This document shows positions 50,051 through 63,957 of a stretch of DNA of 64,000 bases, one piece after another. Every line of letters begins with the position of its first letter. The first letter of the stretch is position 1. The notes beneath the pieces are model-generated. The model did not search any database. It had not been told where the DNA came from and worked only from the letters and a program-made list of their open reading frames with translations. Where the stretch lies: positions 104,689-168,688 of the forward strand of contig CAJJDO010000027.1 of the NCBI GenBank assembly GCA_905183005.1. The letters run 5' to 3'. This DNA comes from Paramecium pentaurelia. Its lineage: Eukaryota; Ciliophora; Oligohymenophorea; Peniculida; Parameciidae. The position numbers and the translations under genes were made by a program.

Positions 50051-50854
50051 ATGTTGGATTTACCATCAAATAAAAGATTAGGATCTACTAAAAATGAATT
50101 AAGATTTGTGGTGAAAAGTCAAAATTTTATTATAAAAAGATGTTCTCTTGTACTTTTTAAAACAAGAAACTATTCAAGTTAGTTATGCCTAATCTTTTAT
50201 TAGACAACTAAATATAATATTTTAAGAAAAGCCAAATCTCAAACGAATTAGAATTCAAACATCTATGTATTAAAAAGGGAATAGTGTTGTAAAATTTAGT
50301 AATTAAAAAATACATGTTAAATTTAACAAAAAAAGAATTATGATGATAGAAACTAAGAGTTTATAAGTTCAAATCAACCATTTACTCCTATATCTTTAGA
50401 ATAGCTACAAAATTAAAATGGAATATAAACTATATTAATAGTTAATGGTTCTGATATAAAGGATACCCATAGTATGTTGAATGAAGATGTGCAAATTTTG
50501 AAATAAAAAAGTAGTGTTTAATTTAAAAAATATGTGGAATTTAAATTTGATTAAAAAATTTAGTTTTTTGCATAGTGAGTTTGATTAATTCAATTATAAG
50601 TTTGAGAGAATTAATAACATAATATGGGTTATGCCTTAGTATAAATAATCCAAGAATATACTTATTAATTTGAATTGATAAGTTTTAATATTTCAATACT
50701 AAATTCTTAAAAAATGAATTACCAAAACTCTTGAAATCAATTTTAATTAGTCATTATTTGAATCACTTAAATAAGAAATAGTAGATAATGAAGAATAGAT
50801 TAAGACGTTATTTGAGAAATTAAAAAATCAAAGTAAGGCTATTAATTAGGATTG
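50051..50854 (+). CDS. Unrecognised gene, 3' part unresolved
   Basis: From ATG 50051 (MLDLPSNKRLGSTKNELRF) a frame of 175 codons runs to TGA 50578, with protein-like sequence throughout (FISSNQPFTPISLEQLQNQN, KDTHSMLNEDVQILKQK). Beyond it, other frames keep reading fluently: HSEFDQFNYKFERINNIIWV near 50570-50690, and SLFESLKQEIVDNEEQIKTL ending at TGA 50854. Further exons or a frame break are likely, but I could not find a unique set of introns. The frame is also open upstream of the chosen ATG. No family recognised. Confidence 0.4.
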
Positions 50855-51144
50855 AATTTATATATTTATATAATTTATAAAAAAAACCTCCATAAAATAG
50901 TTAATCAAAGGAATAAAGAATCATTATTTATATATTACTTTTCACATTCTTTATTTATTTAACCATTTGCATAATAACCTTTTTTAGAATAATTCTAAAT
51001 TCAATATATTGTATTTTGAGAATTATAAGATGAGTAAGTAAGTCTTCTATATGTGGGTCCCCAAATGGAATAAACTATATATAATATTATTATTATTTTC
51101 ATTAAGATTATATTAAAGAAGAATAAATTATTTAAAAAGTGAAA
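50855..51144. other. Intergenic, nothing recognised
   Basis: AT-rich spacer upstream of the second hybrid kinase. It should contain its promoter. Confidence 0.4.
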
Positions 51145-53934
51145 ATGAAATAATTAGAGATGAATGGTACTTACTTGCTTTCTCCAAAACAATAAAATAT
51201 ATGGAATATTTTCCAAAGAGATCATTCAATTGCCATTTTTTTTTGTTTTTAATTAACTATAAACGCACTCATGATCGTTTAATATGACTCATAACTCATA
51301 TTTACAATTACTGTTTGTATTCTAAATACCATTTTTGCTGTTACAACATAAATGATTGCACTTACTAATAAAACTCTACTATTTAAGAAAATATGTATAT
51401 TTATAAGTAGGCTCTCTACATTATTAATGATAGCATTACTAGACATTTAATTGAAGAGTGCTTTAATTATGTTATTGCATACCTTTGAAGTATAAGAAGT
51501 TGATAAAAAGTACTTTCGATACTTTGAAATAATTGCAACTAGAGCAATTACATTATTTATCATGATAATCAATTTCGATTTAATATCAATCATTTCTGTA
51601 TCCTTCTAATTTTTATTGGAACTGAATAGATTATCTCAAGTCAAACAAATATAACAATATAGTTAAAAATAATAAACACCATTAGCTTAAAGTTTAATTT
51701 CTTAATAAGAATAAGATAATTTGTGGAAAAATAGAATTTAAATGATTCCTGTATCATTTGTAATGATAAATTCAAGAACTCAAAAAATCAATTTCAAAAA
51801 TAAAACTGCACATTAATTCTTTTCATTATTTTGTGAAAATGATTAAGAATTTGAGGATCTTCTTCTCCGTAAGTTATAATTTAATTTAGTCTAAGATAAT
51901 ATAGATTAAATTTGTCAATCCTTTTCGTATTTAAAAATTCGTTAAAGATTAAGAAGCAAATAAAATCGTTTCTTTTAATAAGAGAATCAAAATTGTCCTA
52001 CACCAGCACCAATTTCAGGATCCTCAGGATTATAATGTATATCTTCAAGATAGGCAGATTCATTGGAACATAATACACTTAAATTTACATTAGCTGAAAT
52101 CATATCAAATCTTTCTGAAGGTCTTTTTTAAGAATATATAATAAATAATTCATTAGAATTATTATGTCATTAAAATTATTAAGGACTTGTAGAGAATGCA
52201 AATACAAATCATACTCAATAGAAGAAATTCTAATTATCTGGTTCTATTTTAACTAATTAATAAAATGAAGAAATAATACTTTTATTAAATGATATATCCA
52301 AATAAAATGAATTATAATAATTAATATCAGAAGATGAATTTAAATCTAAAGTAAATATATATATTCATTTTTATATTTTAGATTTTAGAATCATTTTCAC
52401 ATGAATTAAGAACCCCATTAAATGGAGCCATCAATTTTTTATCAGCTTTTTTATAAGATTCTGATGATTCAGAAAGAATTAAAAATAAATATATAGTTCC
52501 AGCAATAAATTCTCTTAAAATTTAATCATATTTAATAAGTGATATTATTGATTTTACATCTTCAAGTACAAATAATTTAGAATTATTAATTAAAGAATTT
52601 TCAATGAGAGAATTAATTAATGAAATTACTTCATTATTTACTATGTAATTTACTGAAAAACAACTTGAATTTAGAGTAGATTTAATGGATTGTTGTACTA
52701 CTACAGTAACAAGTGATTATACTAAACTAATGTAAATTTTAGTGAATTTATTACAAAATTCTATCAAATTCTCAACTGAAGGATTGATTGTCTTGAAAAT
52801 CTAATCTCATACTAAAGATATTCTGAAATTTACAGTTACTGATATGGGATAAGGTGTTTCATCTATAAATATAACATAGATTTAATCATATTTAAATAAT
52901 TTGAAGAATCAAAAAGAGATATAATTAAATAAAACTTGGTAAGGATTTGGATTATTGATTTCAGCTATGTTAGTTTCTAAATTAGGACCATCTGATAAGA
53001 GTACAATTAAATTTGAATCTGATGGTATCAATATGGGTTCAAAAGTATCTTTTTTTATTAGGAATTTATAAGCTAAATTTAATAGTGTTAAATAACCTAC
53101 AATTAGATAAAATACATAAAGATTTTAAAGTTCTGTTCATTTAACTTCATCACTTAATAATTTAAATGGTACAATAATATAAACAACAGATTAAGGAATG
53201 AAAAATATTTCAAAATAATAAAAAACTAAACTTTGTTCATAGAGATCAAATGATAATTCAATGTTTAGTGAAAGTGTTGTATATGATTCATTAGATTAAA
53301 AATTTGGTTTATTATATCCTGTTTAACCATCTTTAATTACTGATATAATAAGTAGTTCCCCTTAAAAAGTAATTGAAAGAAGACATTTTAGTAAGAATGA
53401 AAATTCATCATAAAGATCTAATAATTCAAAAATACTTAGCATTTAATTTATAAAATAAGCAGAAGAATAAGAGGATGAAGAATTACTTTAAACATATAAA
53501 AGAAGAAAAAAATGTTAATGTCAAAAAATTATGTCTGTTGATGATGAAATATTCAATTAAAAATCAATATAAATGTTATTATGTAAATTAGGATTTGAAG
53601 TAATTTTGGTAAAAAATATTATTTTTTATCTTAGGCTTTTAATGGACAATAAGCATGTGTTGATATTTTAAATATTAAAAAATGTAGTAAAAAATGTACA
53701 TTATTAACTCTCATCTTAATGGATTATTAGATGCCTATTCTTAATGGATGTCAAGCCACAGAGAAATTAATTAAGATGATGAATGACAATATTATACCTA
53801 GAATTCATATTGTTGGTTTAACTGCATTTACTAATTCAAATGATATTGAAAATTGTTTAAAAGCAGGAATGAGCGATGTGTTACATAAACCACTTAATCT
53901 AAAAGAATTTAAAGAAATTCTCACTTTAATTTGA
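51145..53934 (+). CDS. Hybrid histidine kinase 2
   Basis: Two introns (31 nt before the H-box; 26 nt inside the receiver) leave 910 residues from ATG 51145; ATG 51160 is an alternative start. The N-terminal ~190 residues contain about six TM helices (FTITVCILNTIFAV, STLLMIALLDI, AITLFIMIINFDLISIISV). A long linker leads to a fully canonical H-box (ILESFSHELRTPLNGA), N-box (LVNLLQNSIKFS), G1 (TVTDMGQGV) and a G2-like WQGFGLLISAML. The receiver has KIMSVDDEIFN, ILMDYQMPILNG, VGLTAF and VLHKPL. The G1 motif is DMGQG rather than DxGxG with Gly-Ile. It is the tandem partner of the next gene, with which it shares receiver sequence and intron position. Confidence 0.9.
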
Positions 53935-54114
53935 TAAAACCAATACCATTTTTATATTTATACTTTATGTTTTTGAAAAAAAATTAATGATTTTACTGTT
54001 AAAATTTAATTATTATACACTTTGCTATAATATCAATAAATTGTCCTTACTTTGATTTGATTAATATTAATTTTAATAATAATAATTTTCATAGAATCAT
54101 TAAAATCACTCATC
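53935..54114. other. Short intergenic spacer between tandem kinases
   Basis: 180 bp between the stop of kinase 2 and the ATG of kinase 3. Both terminator and promoter must lie here; no motif recognised. Confidence 0.4.
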
Positions 54115-56798
54115 ATGAACAAGAAATAATCAACTAAAGATATATTTCTTTAGACTAATCTTTTCCTATTAGCAATACAAATAGTCTTAAATATTAGTCT
54201 AATTTAAGAATTGACAGAAATAATGACTAGCCTAATTGTTATTATTTTGAAAATAATATTTAACATTTTCATATTCTGTCTGTTGTATCTTATAAAGAAT
54301 AAAATTACTCCAAATATAATATTGAATATGATGTTTGTGGATAGAATACTTTAAATAGTTGTAATTTCAATAATATAATTACCTAATTGTATATTCTTAT
54401 CCATTTAGATGTGTTATCCAATAGAAATTAAAACAGATCAATACTTGGCTAAAATTGCTCTACTTACTAATATTCTTGGAAAATTAAGTCTTATATTATC
54501 AGTTTGCTTGATTTAGATTAATCCAATAAGTTTTATTTGTTCTTTCGTTTTAATAGGAATCGATATTTTAAAATTTATTCAATGCTATGACTAAGTATAA
54601 AATTAAAATCAATATTTATAATCATAACTAAATGAATTATAATCTCTCCCAGATTATACAAAAACAAGTGACAATATTTGGAGATAGAGAATTTAAGATA
54701 TGAATGTATAAGTACTTATTTTGGATTATTCTAATTTATGTGTTAAATACATTAATTAATGCTTTATTAAATTGTTTAAATGTGCTATTGAGGATGAATT
54801 ATAAAAAATTATTTTATCCGAACTAAATTTTTAGATACCATAATAATGTACAGAAGTCTTTAAAACAGCTTCACTTTAGATGAAAAGATTAAGAGACAAA
54901 CAAAGAGATCCATCTTGCAGAGAGTTTAAAAATTTAGAGTCTACAAAGTAGGTTATAGCAATATAGACTAAGACTTTAGAACAAATTATCAAAGAATATA
55001 AATAAGGATTTTATGATTCAATGATATAAGCTTCAAGTAACAAAGCTCTTGATATATCTTGTACTCTTAAGTTATAGAAATCTAATCCTATTTCTTTAAG
55101 TGGATAAATTATTAGTGATAATTAAGAGATCACTATTTTTTTAAATGATATTTCAAAATAGACTGAATTATCTTAATAGAAAATCAAGAATGATTTCAAA
55201 TCAAAAATTATAGAATCATTTTCTCATGAAATGAAAACTCCTTTAAATAGTGCTAAAAATTTAATAGAATCAGCAATCTCTGAATCAAAAATTGATAATT
55301 ATATCAAAAATCAATATTTAATGCCAGCATTCAACTCATTAAAATTATAGTCATACATTATAAATGACATAATTGATTTTTCAAACTATTATGCTAATTC
55401 ATTGTATCTCCAAACAAAGGATTTTACATTCAAAGAATTAATCAATGAAATTAGTGGATTATTTTAATAGTAGTTTGAGATGAAGAATATGGGTTTACAA
55501 ATAGTAATGCTAAAAAATAATTTCTCAACTTTTAATACTGATTATAATCGCTTAATATAAATCATAGTGAATATTTTAGCAAATTCTTTAAAGTTTTCAT
55601 ATAGTGGTAATGTTACTGTTAAATTTAAATCAGTAGATTAGAACACTTTAAAAATATCTATAAAAGATTAGGGGATTGGAATTGAATAAGAAAAATTAGA
55701 AAGAATTTAGAGAACTTTATGTTAATTTTAGGAAACATCTGATTTTATATTTAATAAAGGCTGGCATGGATTTGGACTTTTAGTATCATCCATATTATTA
55801 ACAAAGCTGTGTACTACTAATACAAATAAATAGTTATTATAAATTAAAAGTCAAGGAAAGAATTTAGGAACAAAAGTTACAATTTTAGTGGATGATTAAA
55901 ATAAAGGATAATCAATTACACCTACTAGAAAATTGGTTAGAATGGGAACAAAAATTCATTCATAGAATATAGTATAAATTGGAACTGTAATTGTTACTTC
56001 AGTTAAGAGGATATCTAATTATAAGAATAATGATATAATAACTTCTTAATTTAAAACAAAAGAATTCTATACTGATATGATATCACTAGATAAATCAAGT
56101 GAATTTTTGAATTTAAATAGTAAAGTTAAAGAATTACAAACATCAGATCCTAAATTGATCAGTAATTTAAATTATTCTCAAAGTTTGGATTCAAGTTCAG
56201 ATATTAATTTTAGACATATAAGAAAATCAAAGGATTCTCCCTCAATATAGCAATAATTTAAGGATTAAAAGTGGAGTAGAAATCATTAATCATAGGTTTT
56301 AAGTATAAAATAGTTAAAATTTTTGGAAGATTAAGAAAGTTAATAAAATCTATTGAATTTTGTTTAAAAAAAGCGATGTTAATGTAGAAAGATACTTTCA
56401 GTTGATGATGAGATATTTAATTAACATTCTTTATGTATGTTGTTAAAGAAATTAGATTTTGAAGTTTTGGTGGTTAGTATTAAATATTATTATTATAGGC
56501 TTTTAATGGATAATAAGCAATAGATGTTTTGAACTAATAAAAAAAGTGTTGTGATAATTGTTAATTATTTGATGTAATATTGATGGATTATCAAATGCCA
56601 ATATTAAATGGGATTGAGACAACAAAAATTATATTAGAAATGATATAAACATAGAAGATTCCTTGCATTAAAATCATAGGTTTAACAGCATTTACAAGTG
56701 AATCAGATATAATAAATTGTTTAGATGCAGGGATGACTTATGTTTTATCAAAACCATTAAATTTGAAAGAATTTAAAGAATTATTGTCAAATTTATGA
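54115..56798 (+). CDS. Hybrid histidine kinase 3
   Basis: One intron (26 nt, gttagtattaaatattatta plus ttatag, near 56473) leaves 885 residues. The N-terminal ~170 residues hold several TM helices (LFLLAIQIVLNISLI, VIIILKIIFNIFIFCLLYLI, IALLTNILGKLSLILSVCLI). The H-box reads ESFSHEMKTPLNSAKN (Arg to Lys), the N-box NILANSLKFS, G1 IKDQGIGI and G2 GWHGFGLLVSS. The receiver has ILSVDDEIFN, VILMDYQMPILNG, GLTAFTSESD and VLSKPLNLKEFKE. The receiver and its intron position match kinase 2, so the two arose by tandem duplication. The sequence between kinase core and receiver is diverged and low-complexity. Confidence 0.9.
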
Positions 56799-56826
56799 AA
56801 TTATGTTTTATATATATTGGTGATTA

Positions 56827-57649
56827 TCACTTCAAACTTATTGTACATCCAGCAGCTGTTAATTTTTCTTTTAATTCATTGGCTTTCTCTTTTGGTACTT
56901 ACTTACCTAAATTGGCAGGTAATTTCTCAACTAAATCTTTAGCTTCTTTCAATCCTAAGTTGAGTAATTATCTATATTGATTTTTTTTATTGAATACCTA
57001 ACTTCTTTAATGATCTTAATTTTCTATGCTGCATCAATTGCATTCAATTCAATATCATAATTTTTTTTCTTTATTTTATTTTAATAATTATTACTTCTGC
57101 TTCAACTTTAGGTGCAGCATCAGCTTTCTTTTCTTCTTATTTTGGAGCTTCACTTTAAGTAGCAGCTGGTGCTTGATTAGCAATTGATCCTACACCACCA
57201 AAAATAGCTTTGAAATCAGGCTAAGATATTTAATTATGATCTTACGACATTCTCTCCAAATAAGTCTTTCATATATGCTTCTATTTGTTCTTTTTCTTTT
57301 GGAGGCCATGTTGGTACTTCATTTTGTTTGATTACAGGCCAATTTGAATCAATCTCAAAGAGACCAATTCCTTGAGCCTTATAGTGATTTTCATTCAACA
57401 AGCTCATCAAACATTACAATTCAAAGAGATCTAGTTCACAACAAGCATCTGCTATAGTCTTTACTCTTAATTTTTGGTCTTATGATAATGTTTATTCTAA
57501 ATAATCTTATTGTCTTGACATTAATGGTTAAATTACTATTATGTTTTTTATTTTGCTATGGCTGACCATTCAGCCTATTTTTTAGTAATATCTTCCATAG
57601 CTGAACAAAATCTAAATTGTCTGAATAATCTTATACTTTTTGTTAACAT
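56827..57649 (-). CDS. MRPL12: Mitochondrial ribosomal protein bL12 (L7/L12)
   Basis: Four introns (23, 25, 26 and 26 nt) give exactly 240 residues. The N-terminus is a mitochondrial presequence (MLTKSIRLFRQFRFCSAMED: basic, Arg-rich, amphipathic). The C-terminal 70 residues carry the L7/L12 signature: NYDIELNAIDAAQKIKIIKE, then LGLKEAKDLVEKLP and AAGCTISLK. The N-terminal half (about residues 40-130) is unusual for L7/L12, which normally has a short dimerisation domain. It contains LDLFELQCLMSLL and a Trp-Pro-rich stretch (VPTWPPKEKEQIEAY), followed by an Ala-rich hinge (SIANQAPAATQSEAP). bL12 forms the ribosomal stalk that recruits translation factors. The first and third introns end in AAG. 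Confidence 0.93.
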
Positions 57650-57903
57650 AATTTAATTTTAATTAATATCTGAATCAATCTCCTACATATAATTAAATTA
57701 TTATTATTATGAATATGTATTATTATAATAAATAAAGAAGAATCAATTAATATTATTTTTGAATACAAATCATCCACCTTTAAATCAATAGAAATAGTAA
57801 TTTATATATATTAATATATTAAAAGGATACTAAATTCATAATATATATTAATTAATATTTATATAAAGGAGAGAAAGATAATTTTATTTAAAAATTCAAT
57901 AGA

Positions 57904-60900
57904 TCAATTAGAAATCAAATAGAGATACATTATACTTTGTATCATATATCCAAAATCAATAGTCTAAGTAGGTGTTATAACATCTGAACTTGTATTCGTT
58001 TGATTACTATTGTTATTATTATTATTTGGTTGGGCAATACATGATTGGCATATGTTTTTGTTTGTATTCCAAGTAAATGAATACTCTGAAGTTGTTAAAC
58101 ATTGTTATTCGGTAAGTATAGAGAGATCAATTTCAGCACATTTACCTTAACTAAAAGAACAAGCTGTTTTTGAAGAATAATTCCAATTATAGAAAGATTT
58201 GCATAAACCATTACTATTTAAATAAGTTTCACAAGTATGAGTATAACAAGAACTTGTAGATTGACTTGTAGCATATTTGATAGCACATCTATCACTTGCT
58301 TATAAACAAGCTTCTTAATCATTATCAGCTTGAGTACATGACATCATTAAAGAACATATAGAAGTTTTAGCATTCCAAACACAAATACCATCTGTACCTC
58401 CTACATTACAAGCAATTTTAGTAATGTATCTAGAACAAGTATCTTTATTAATACAATTTACTCCATTGGTAATACAATTAGATAAAGTCTTCTAACATAA
58501 TGCTAATGTAGTTCCATTTTAAATATCATCACAAGTTAATTTTAAACATTTATCAAGTGCTACATTCCAATTACATTTACCCTCTATTCCATAAGCAATA
58601 CTACACATAGTTGATGAAGTATATTAATAACAATTTTATTTTGGAATACATTTCACTCCATTAAATGTACAAGTTGATAAAAACTTATTACATTGTTCAT
58701 TAGTAATACCACTAAAATCAGAGCAAATTTAATTTCTGCATAGACCATTATCCCAAATGCATTTACCTGTGGAAATGATAAGATTGTCTTGATATTATAC
58801 TCCATTAATGTCTAATTAACAAGATTCTTATCTCTGATATTATGAACATTCCATCAAATTAATACAACCACTCATTGCATTAGTTGTACAATTTTTATTG
58901 GCATTTTGACATTCATTATGAGTTATATAATATGCTTCTAGGCAACTTGTAAAGAGTTTACAAATTGGTGGTTGAATTGAATTCAAAGCAGGTACTGTTT
59001 ACATACAACTTCCATCAATGCCTTCAACACAACCTCCATTAGTATTGGTTTCAGAACAAAGAGTAAGAGGGACACATTGTAGACCATCTGTTGTACATAA
59101 TTTTGAAATCTATTAACATTCATTATGTGTTTGAAACTTAATGCTATTACAAGATGTATATTAATGACAAATATTTAATTATTGAATCCATAAGCAGGGT
59201 CCATCTAATCCCAATATACATTATATTTATTTTGAATAATCATTACATAATCTAATTTTTCTACATTTTTTGTTATCATCAATAGTGCATAATTTATTGA
59301 TAGATTAACATTCTTTATGAGATGTACCATTATAATCATAACATTCACCAATGTTTCTACATTTATTATTATCCCAAATACATTGAATATTATTATAACT
59401 ATTAGTACAATCAATTTCTTTGGTTATTATATTACATTGCTTTAAAGTACAATAAGTCTTATTCCAATAACATTATTCATTATTGATTGATTTATCACAT
59501 GCAATTTCACTTAATGCTTAAGCACATAAACCTTTGGTTACACATTTAATACCATCAGTTGTACAATAAGACATTTATTATCTACATTCTAAATCAGTAG
59601 TATATGGATAGTCTTCACAAGTGATGGTTTTACATTTATTAGTATCTTCAGCAGTACATTATGGTAACCATTATTCACATAATGTTTTAGTATTTTTATC
59701 ATTTGGAGCATTTTCACATGTTTTTAATTGACATTTTGAATCATACCAATAACATTCATTATTATTAATATCTTTAATACATTAAATTTGATAGAAGATA
59801 TCTGAACAATTATTTGGTATTGTCATACAACCTAATAAATCAGAATTAACTGTGCAAGTATTTAAATAAGATTAACAATTTTCATGAGTAGAATAATCTG
59901 ATGTTTGAGGAGCAGTTTTACAACCAAAATCAATACATTAATTATCTATCCATTTACATAATTTATTATTTTTATTTAAGTAACATTATTATTCAAATTA
60001 ATAATCAGAACAATTTATATTTAAGTTCTAACAACCACTATAATTTTAAGTAGATGTATCATTATTATATTTAATTTAGACTGTGCAAATTGAATCAAAT
60101 GCTTAACATTCATCATGAGTTGTAAATGTATATGATGCAGCTTCACAAGATTTCAATTAACAAATACTAGGATTTAAATTATCATTCCAAACACATTATT
60201 TATTATATTTATCAATAACACATTATCCTTGTATTGTATATTCAGTACATGTCTTTAATTATTGACAACCAATTCCATTTGATGATAAGGTGCATTTAAT
60301 AAATGAAGATGCATTATAACATTTATTATGTGTATTATAATCTGTAGTTTATTCAATTAAATTACATTATAAATTAACACATGTCATATTATATTGATTC
60401 CACCAACATTTCTTACCATCTAGACTAAATTGACATTATAATAATGTTTTGTAATTATTACAATTACTAGATTTAACAATACATCCTCCAAATGTTGCAA
60501 CAGTACATTAATTATTTATTGTTTCACATTGTGTATGTGTAGTTAATGTATTAGACAATTTTTAACATGTAAATTTCATACATTTATTATCATATACAAT
60601 ACATTAACCTTCAATTGCTTATAAACAAGAATTAATATTTTATTCTAAACAAGTTTATTTCATTTCAATACATCCATTATATGTTGTATTAATAGTACAT
60701 ATATTTAACCAATTATTACATTGATCATGTGTAGTAAATAATGTATTAGTATTTTAACAAGTTTTATCTTTACAACCAGAATTTGAATTATTTGTACAAG
60801 TATTTTTCAAAGATTCACAAATAGATTGATTGTAAATACTAGATTATCCAATAAATAATTTATTACATTAAGTTGAATCGATTACATTAATACATAATGC

Positions 60901-63900
60901 ACCAATATCATTTTATTGACTTTAAATACATCTACCTGATGTTGATTAATAACAATCTTATATATTAGTATATTCAGAACATTATGGTTTAATATTCACA
61001 CAAGCAGAATTAGATCTATTTACACTACAATAATTATTTGAATATTCTTAACATTTCTGATAAGTAAGTCCAACTTCTACAATCAAATTACAATTTTTAG
61101 TATTGGCAGTAGCAACAGCTACACAACTTGTACCATTATATTTACAAAGTCCTTCATCTTTTGCATAAACACATGAAGCATCTACTGCATCATTACAATA
61201 TTATTTCATTTCAATACATCCATTATTATCTCTAGTATTAATACAAGAATAATCATATTCTTAACAAATACTAAATGATGTTGGAGTAATACCACTATAT
61301 TCATTACAATTTCTTTAAATACATTTATTTCCTTAATCAGTTACCTACATTTTACAAAATGATCTTTTTATAAAACAATCATTATCATTTATAGGATTTG
61401 TAATTGTATTACATTCTAAATGAGTGTGTAAACAATCAAGACCAATCATTATACATTCACCTTTTTCTTCAGAATATTTACATTAAGTTGAATCAGAACT
61501 ATAAGATGAACATTTTTATTATTTAATTATGCATTTATTAAAATCAGCATTAATAGTACATCCTGTTAATTATTCACAATCACTTTTAGTAGTATAATTA
61601 TAATCTGTACATGCTTTATTAATACATCCAGTTTAAGTTATATTTGATTTACAATTAGATAATATATTACTACAATTAATATCATCATATATAGCAATTT
61701 TGATATCTCCACAAGTCAAATTCTAAACTTATTAACATGAATTATTAATCCAAATACATTTAATAGAATTGGATGATGAATGACATTAATATTATTAATT
61801 GTAACTTTCACATGTTGAATATTTCTCTACACATCCTTATTATCCTACTTTACTAACAACAGTACAAATAGAATTGAGTGAATTACATTCTTCATATGTA
61901 TCATAATCAGATGAATCAATAGCATCACTACATATAGCATCTCTACATTGAGTACCATTCCAAGTACATTATACATTATTAGATGTTAAATAACATTATT
62001 ATTATTAAGTATAAGATGAACATTTAGATGATAATGGAATGCAACTATTTAAATTTCCATTTACTGTACAATTAGATAATTATATTTAACAGTCTTAATG
62101 AGAAGATCCAATTAGATTTATACATATTTTATCTTTACATTATCCACCTATCCAAATACAATCATTTTATTATGCAATAATACAATTATTAATACTTAAT
62201 TGAGTACATGATTATGGTTTTGTAATACATCCATTGCCTGAATTGTTTGGTATACAATTATCCATATATGAAAGACAAGATTATTAATCAAAATAACTCA
62301 AATAATTTGGTGAACCAACTATATTTGCAGTTTCACATGATTATATAACACATCTATTTATATTCCATATACAAATAGGTTTATCACCATATTAACAATT
62401 ACCTTATAATTTTCTATCTTCACAATTTTATGTCATATCCATACATCCACGAGAATTGTTAGATAAAATACAATCTGGTTTAAATATTTAACATTGTTAA
62501 GTACTATTCATACTTACACTAGCCATACTACATGTTCTATCAATACATTACTTATCCTACCAATGACAATATTATCCACCTTTCGTTATTAAACAAGACT
62601 TTTCTGATACATATCCCAAACATGTTAATCTTATATTCATACATCCATTTCCAGATGTATCTAAAACACAAGAATTCATATATAATTAGCATTCATTATT
62701 TGTTGTGAATGTCTTTGGAGCTGTATTACAACTCTTAGTAAAACAAGTACTCTTCCAAGAACACTTATTATTGAACTTATCAATTGTACATTATTCAGCT
62801 TATACAATATTTTCACAAATTTTGTCAAGACAACCACTTTAAACTGTAACATTTAAAATACAATTATTAGAATATAATTGACATTCAGCTTCAGTCTTTA
62901 TTGTTGTGTTATTTTAACATGTTTTATCAACACATTTAGATCCATTCCAATAACATTTAGTACCATCTATCATATCTATACAACCTATTTATGTTTTTGA
63001 AGATTCACAAGATAATTACTCTACACATCCATTTAATGTTGTTATACAATTATTATTTATTTTCTTGCATAATTCATTTGTATTGAATTTAACAGGAGCT
63101 TTCGAACATTATTTATCTAAACAATTGTTGTCAATCCAAATACATGGCTATTTATTCATATTCATAACACAACCCAATTCAACCTTTATATTCTCACAAG
63201 AACTTATATTTATACATCCTCCATTTAATTAAGCAGTACAAGTAGACAGAAATTCATTACATTACTCAAATGTAGTATAAGTTACAGGAGCATTCTAACA
63301 TATTCTACTCACACATTTATCACTAATCCATGCACAAGATTATGATTTACTTTTATCCCAAATACATTATTTCTCTAATTTCTAATTTGAACATGCATCT
63401 CCACTATCTACACAACCACTTTATTCTGAAACTGTACATTTTGACATTTAAAATCTACATTCTTCATCACTTTATAATGTTTTTGATATTTGAGAACACT
63501 CTTAAATGTCTTAACATTTATCTATATTCCAATAACAAACTTTATTATTTGTATTCTTTACACATGCTATCTCTGTTTTATAAGCTTAGCACTATGCTAA
63601 ATCAATACAATGCACTCCATCTGAAATACATTTATTTGAAATATATTGGCATTCCTCATGTCCTGTATATGCATATGCACTACAACCAATGAAAGGAATG
63701 CATTGTTTATCAATCCATGCACAACCAATCTATTATTAACAAATTTAATCCTCAAATTGTGTGCAATATGTAACAATTGTATTAATCTCCACAGGAGTAT
63801 CTAAATTAATGACACATTTATTTTAATCCCATGTACATTTATTAGTCAAACAGTCATTTTGGGATAGTAATTGTTCACAAGTACATTTTATAGTTGAAAA

Positions 63901-63957
63901 TGTTGTAGCTTAATGTAATGTAAGTAAAGAGAAGAAGATGTATAGTTTAAATTTCAT
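57904..63957 (-). CDS. Cysteine-rich surface (immobilisation) antigen-like protein
   Basis: One intronless frame of 2017 codons from ATG 63957 to TGA 57904. It starts with a signal peptide (MKFKLYIFFSLLTLHQATT) and ends with a Thr/Ser/Asn-rich stalk and a hydrophobic tail (DFGYMIQSIMYLYLIS), typical of GPI-anchor attachment. In between are dozens of Cys-rich modules with spacing like C.W....C....C and EC......C.......GC (for example CIWIDNNCLDKQC). This matches the Paramecium surface antigen (PSA) repeat family, the GPI-anchored proteins that coat cell and cilia and are expressed in a mutually exclusive way. Alternatives are another Cys-rich surface protein outside the true serotype set. No identical central repeats were noticed. 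Confidence 0.88.

Noticed and set aside
59205..59414. 69-codon minus-strand frame rich in Ile/Val
   Set aside because: Wrong frame of the surface antigen, whose true frame shows regular Cys spacing through this segment.
63330..63692. 120-codon plus-strand frame
   Set aside because: Antisense to the Cys-rich surface antigen frame. His/Leu/Tyr bias is the expected mirror of Cys/Asn codons.
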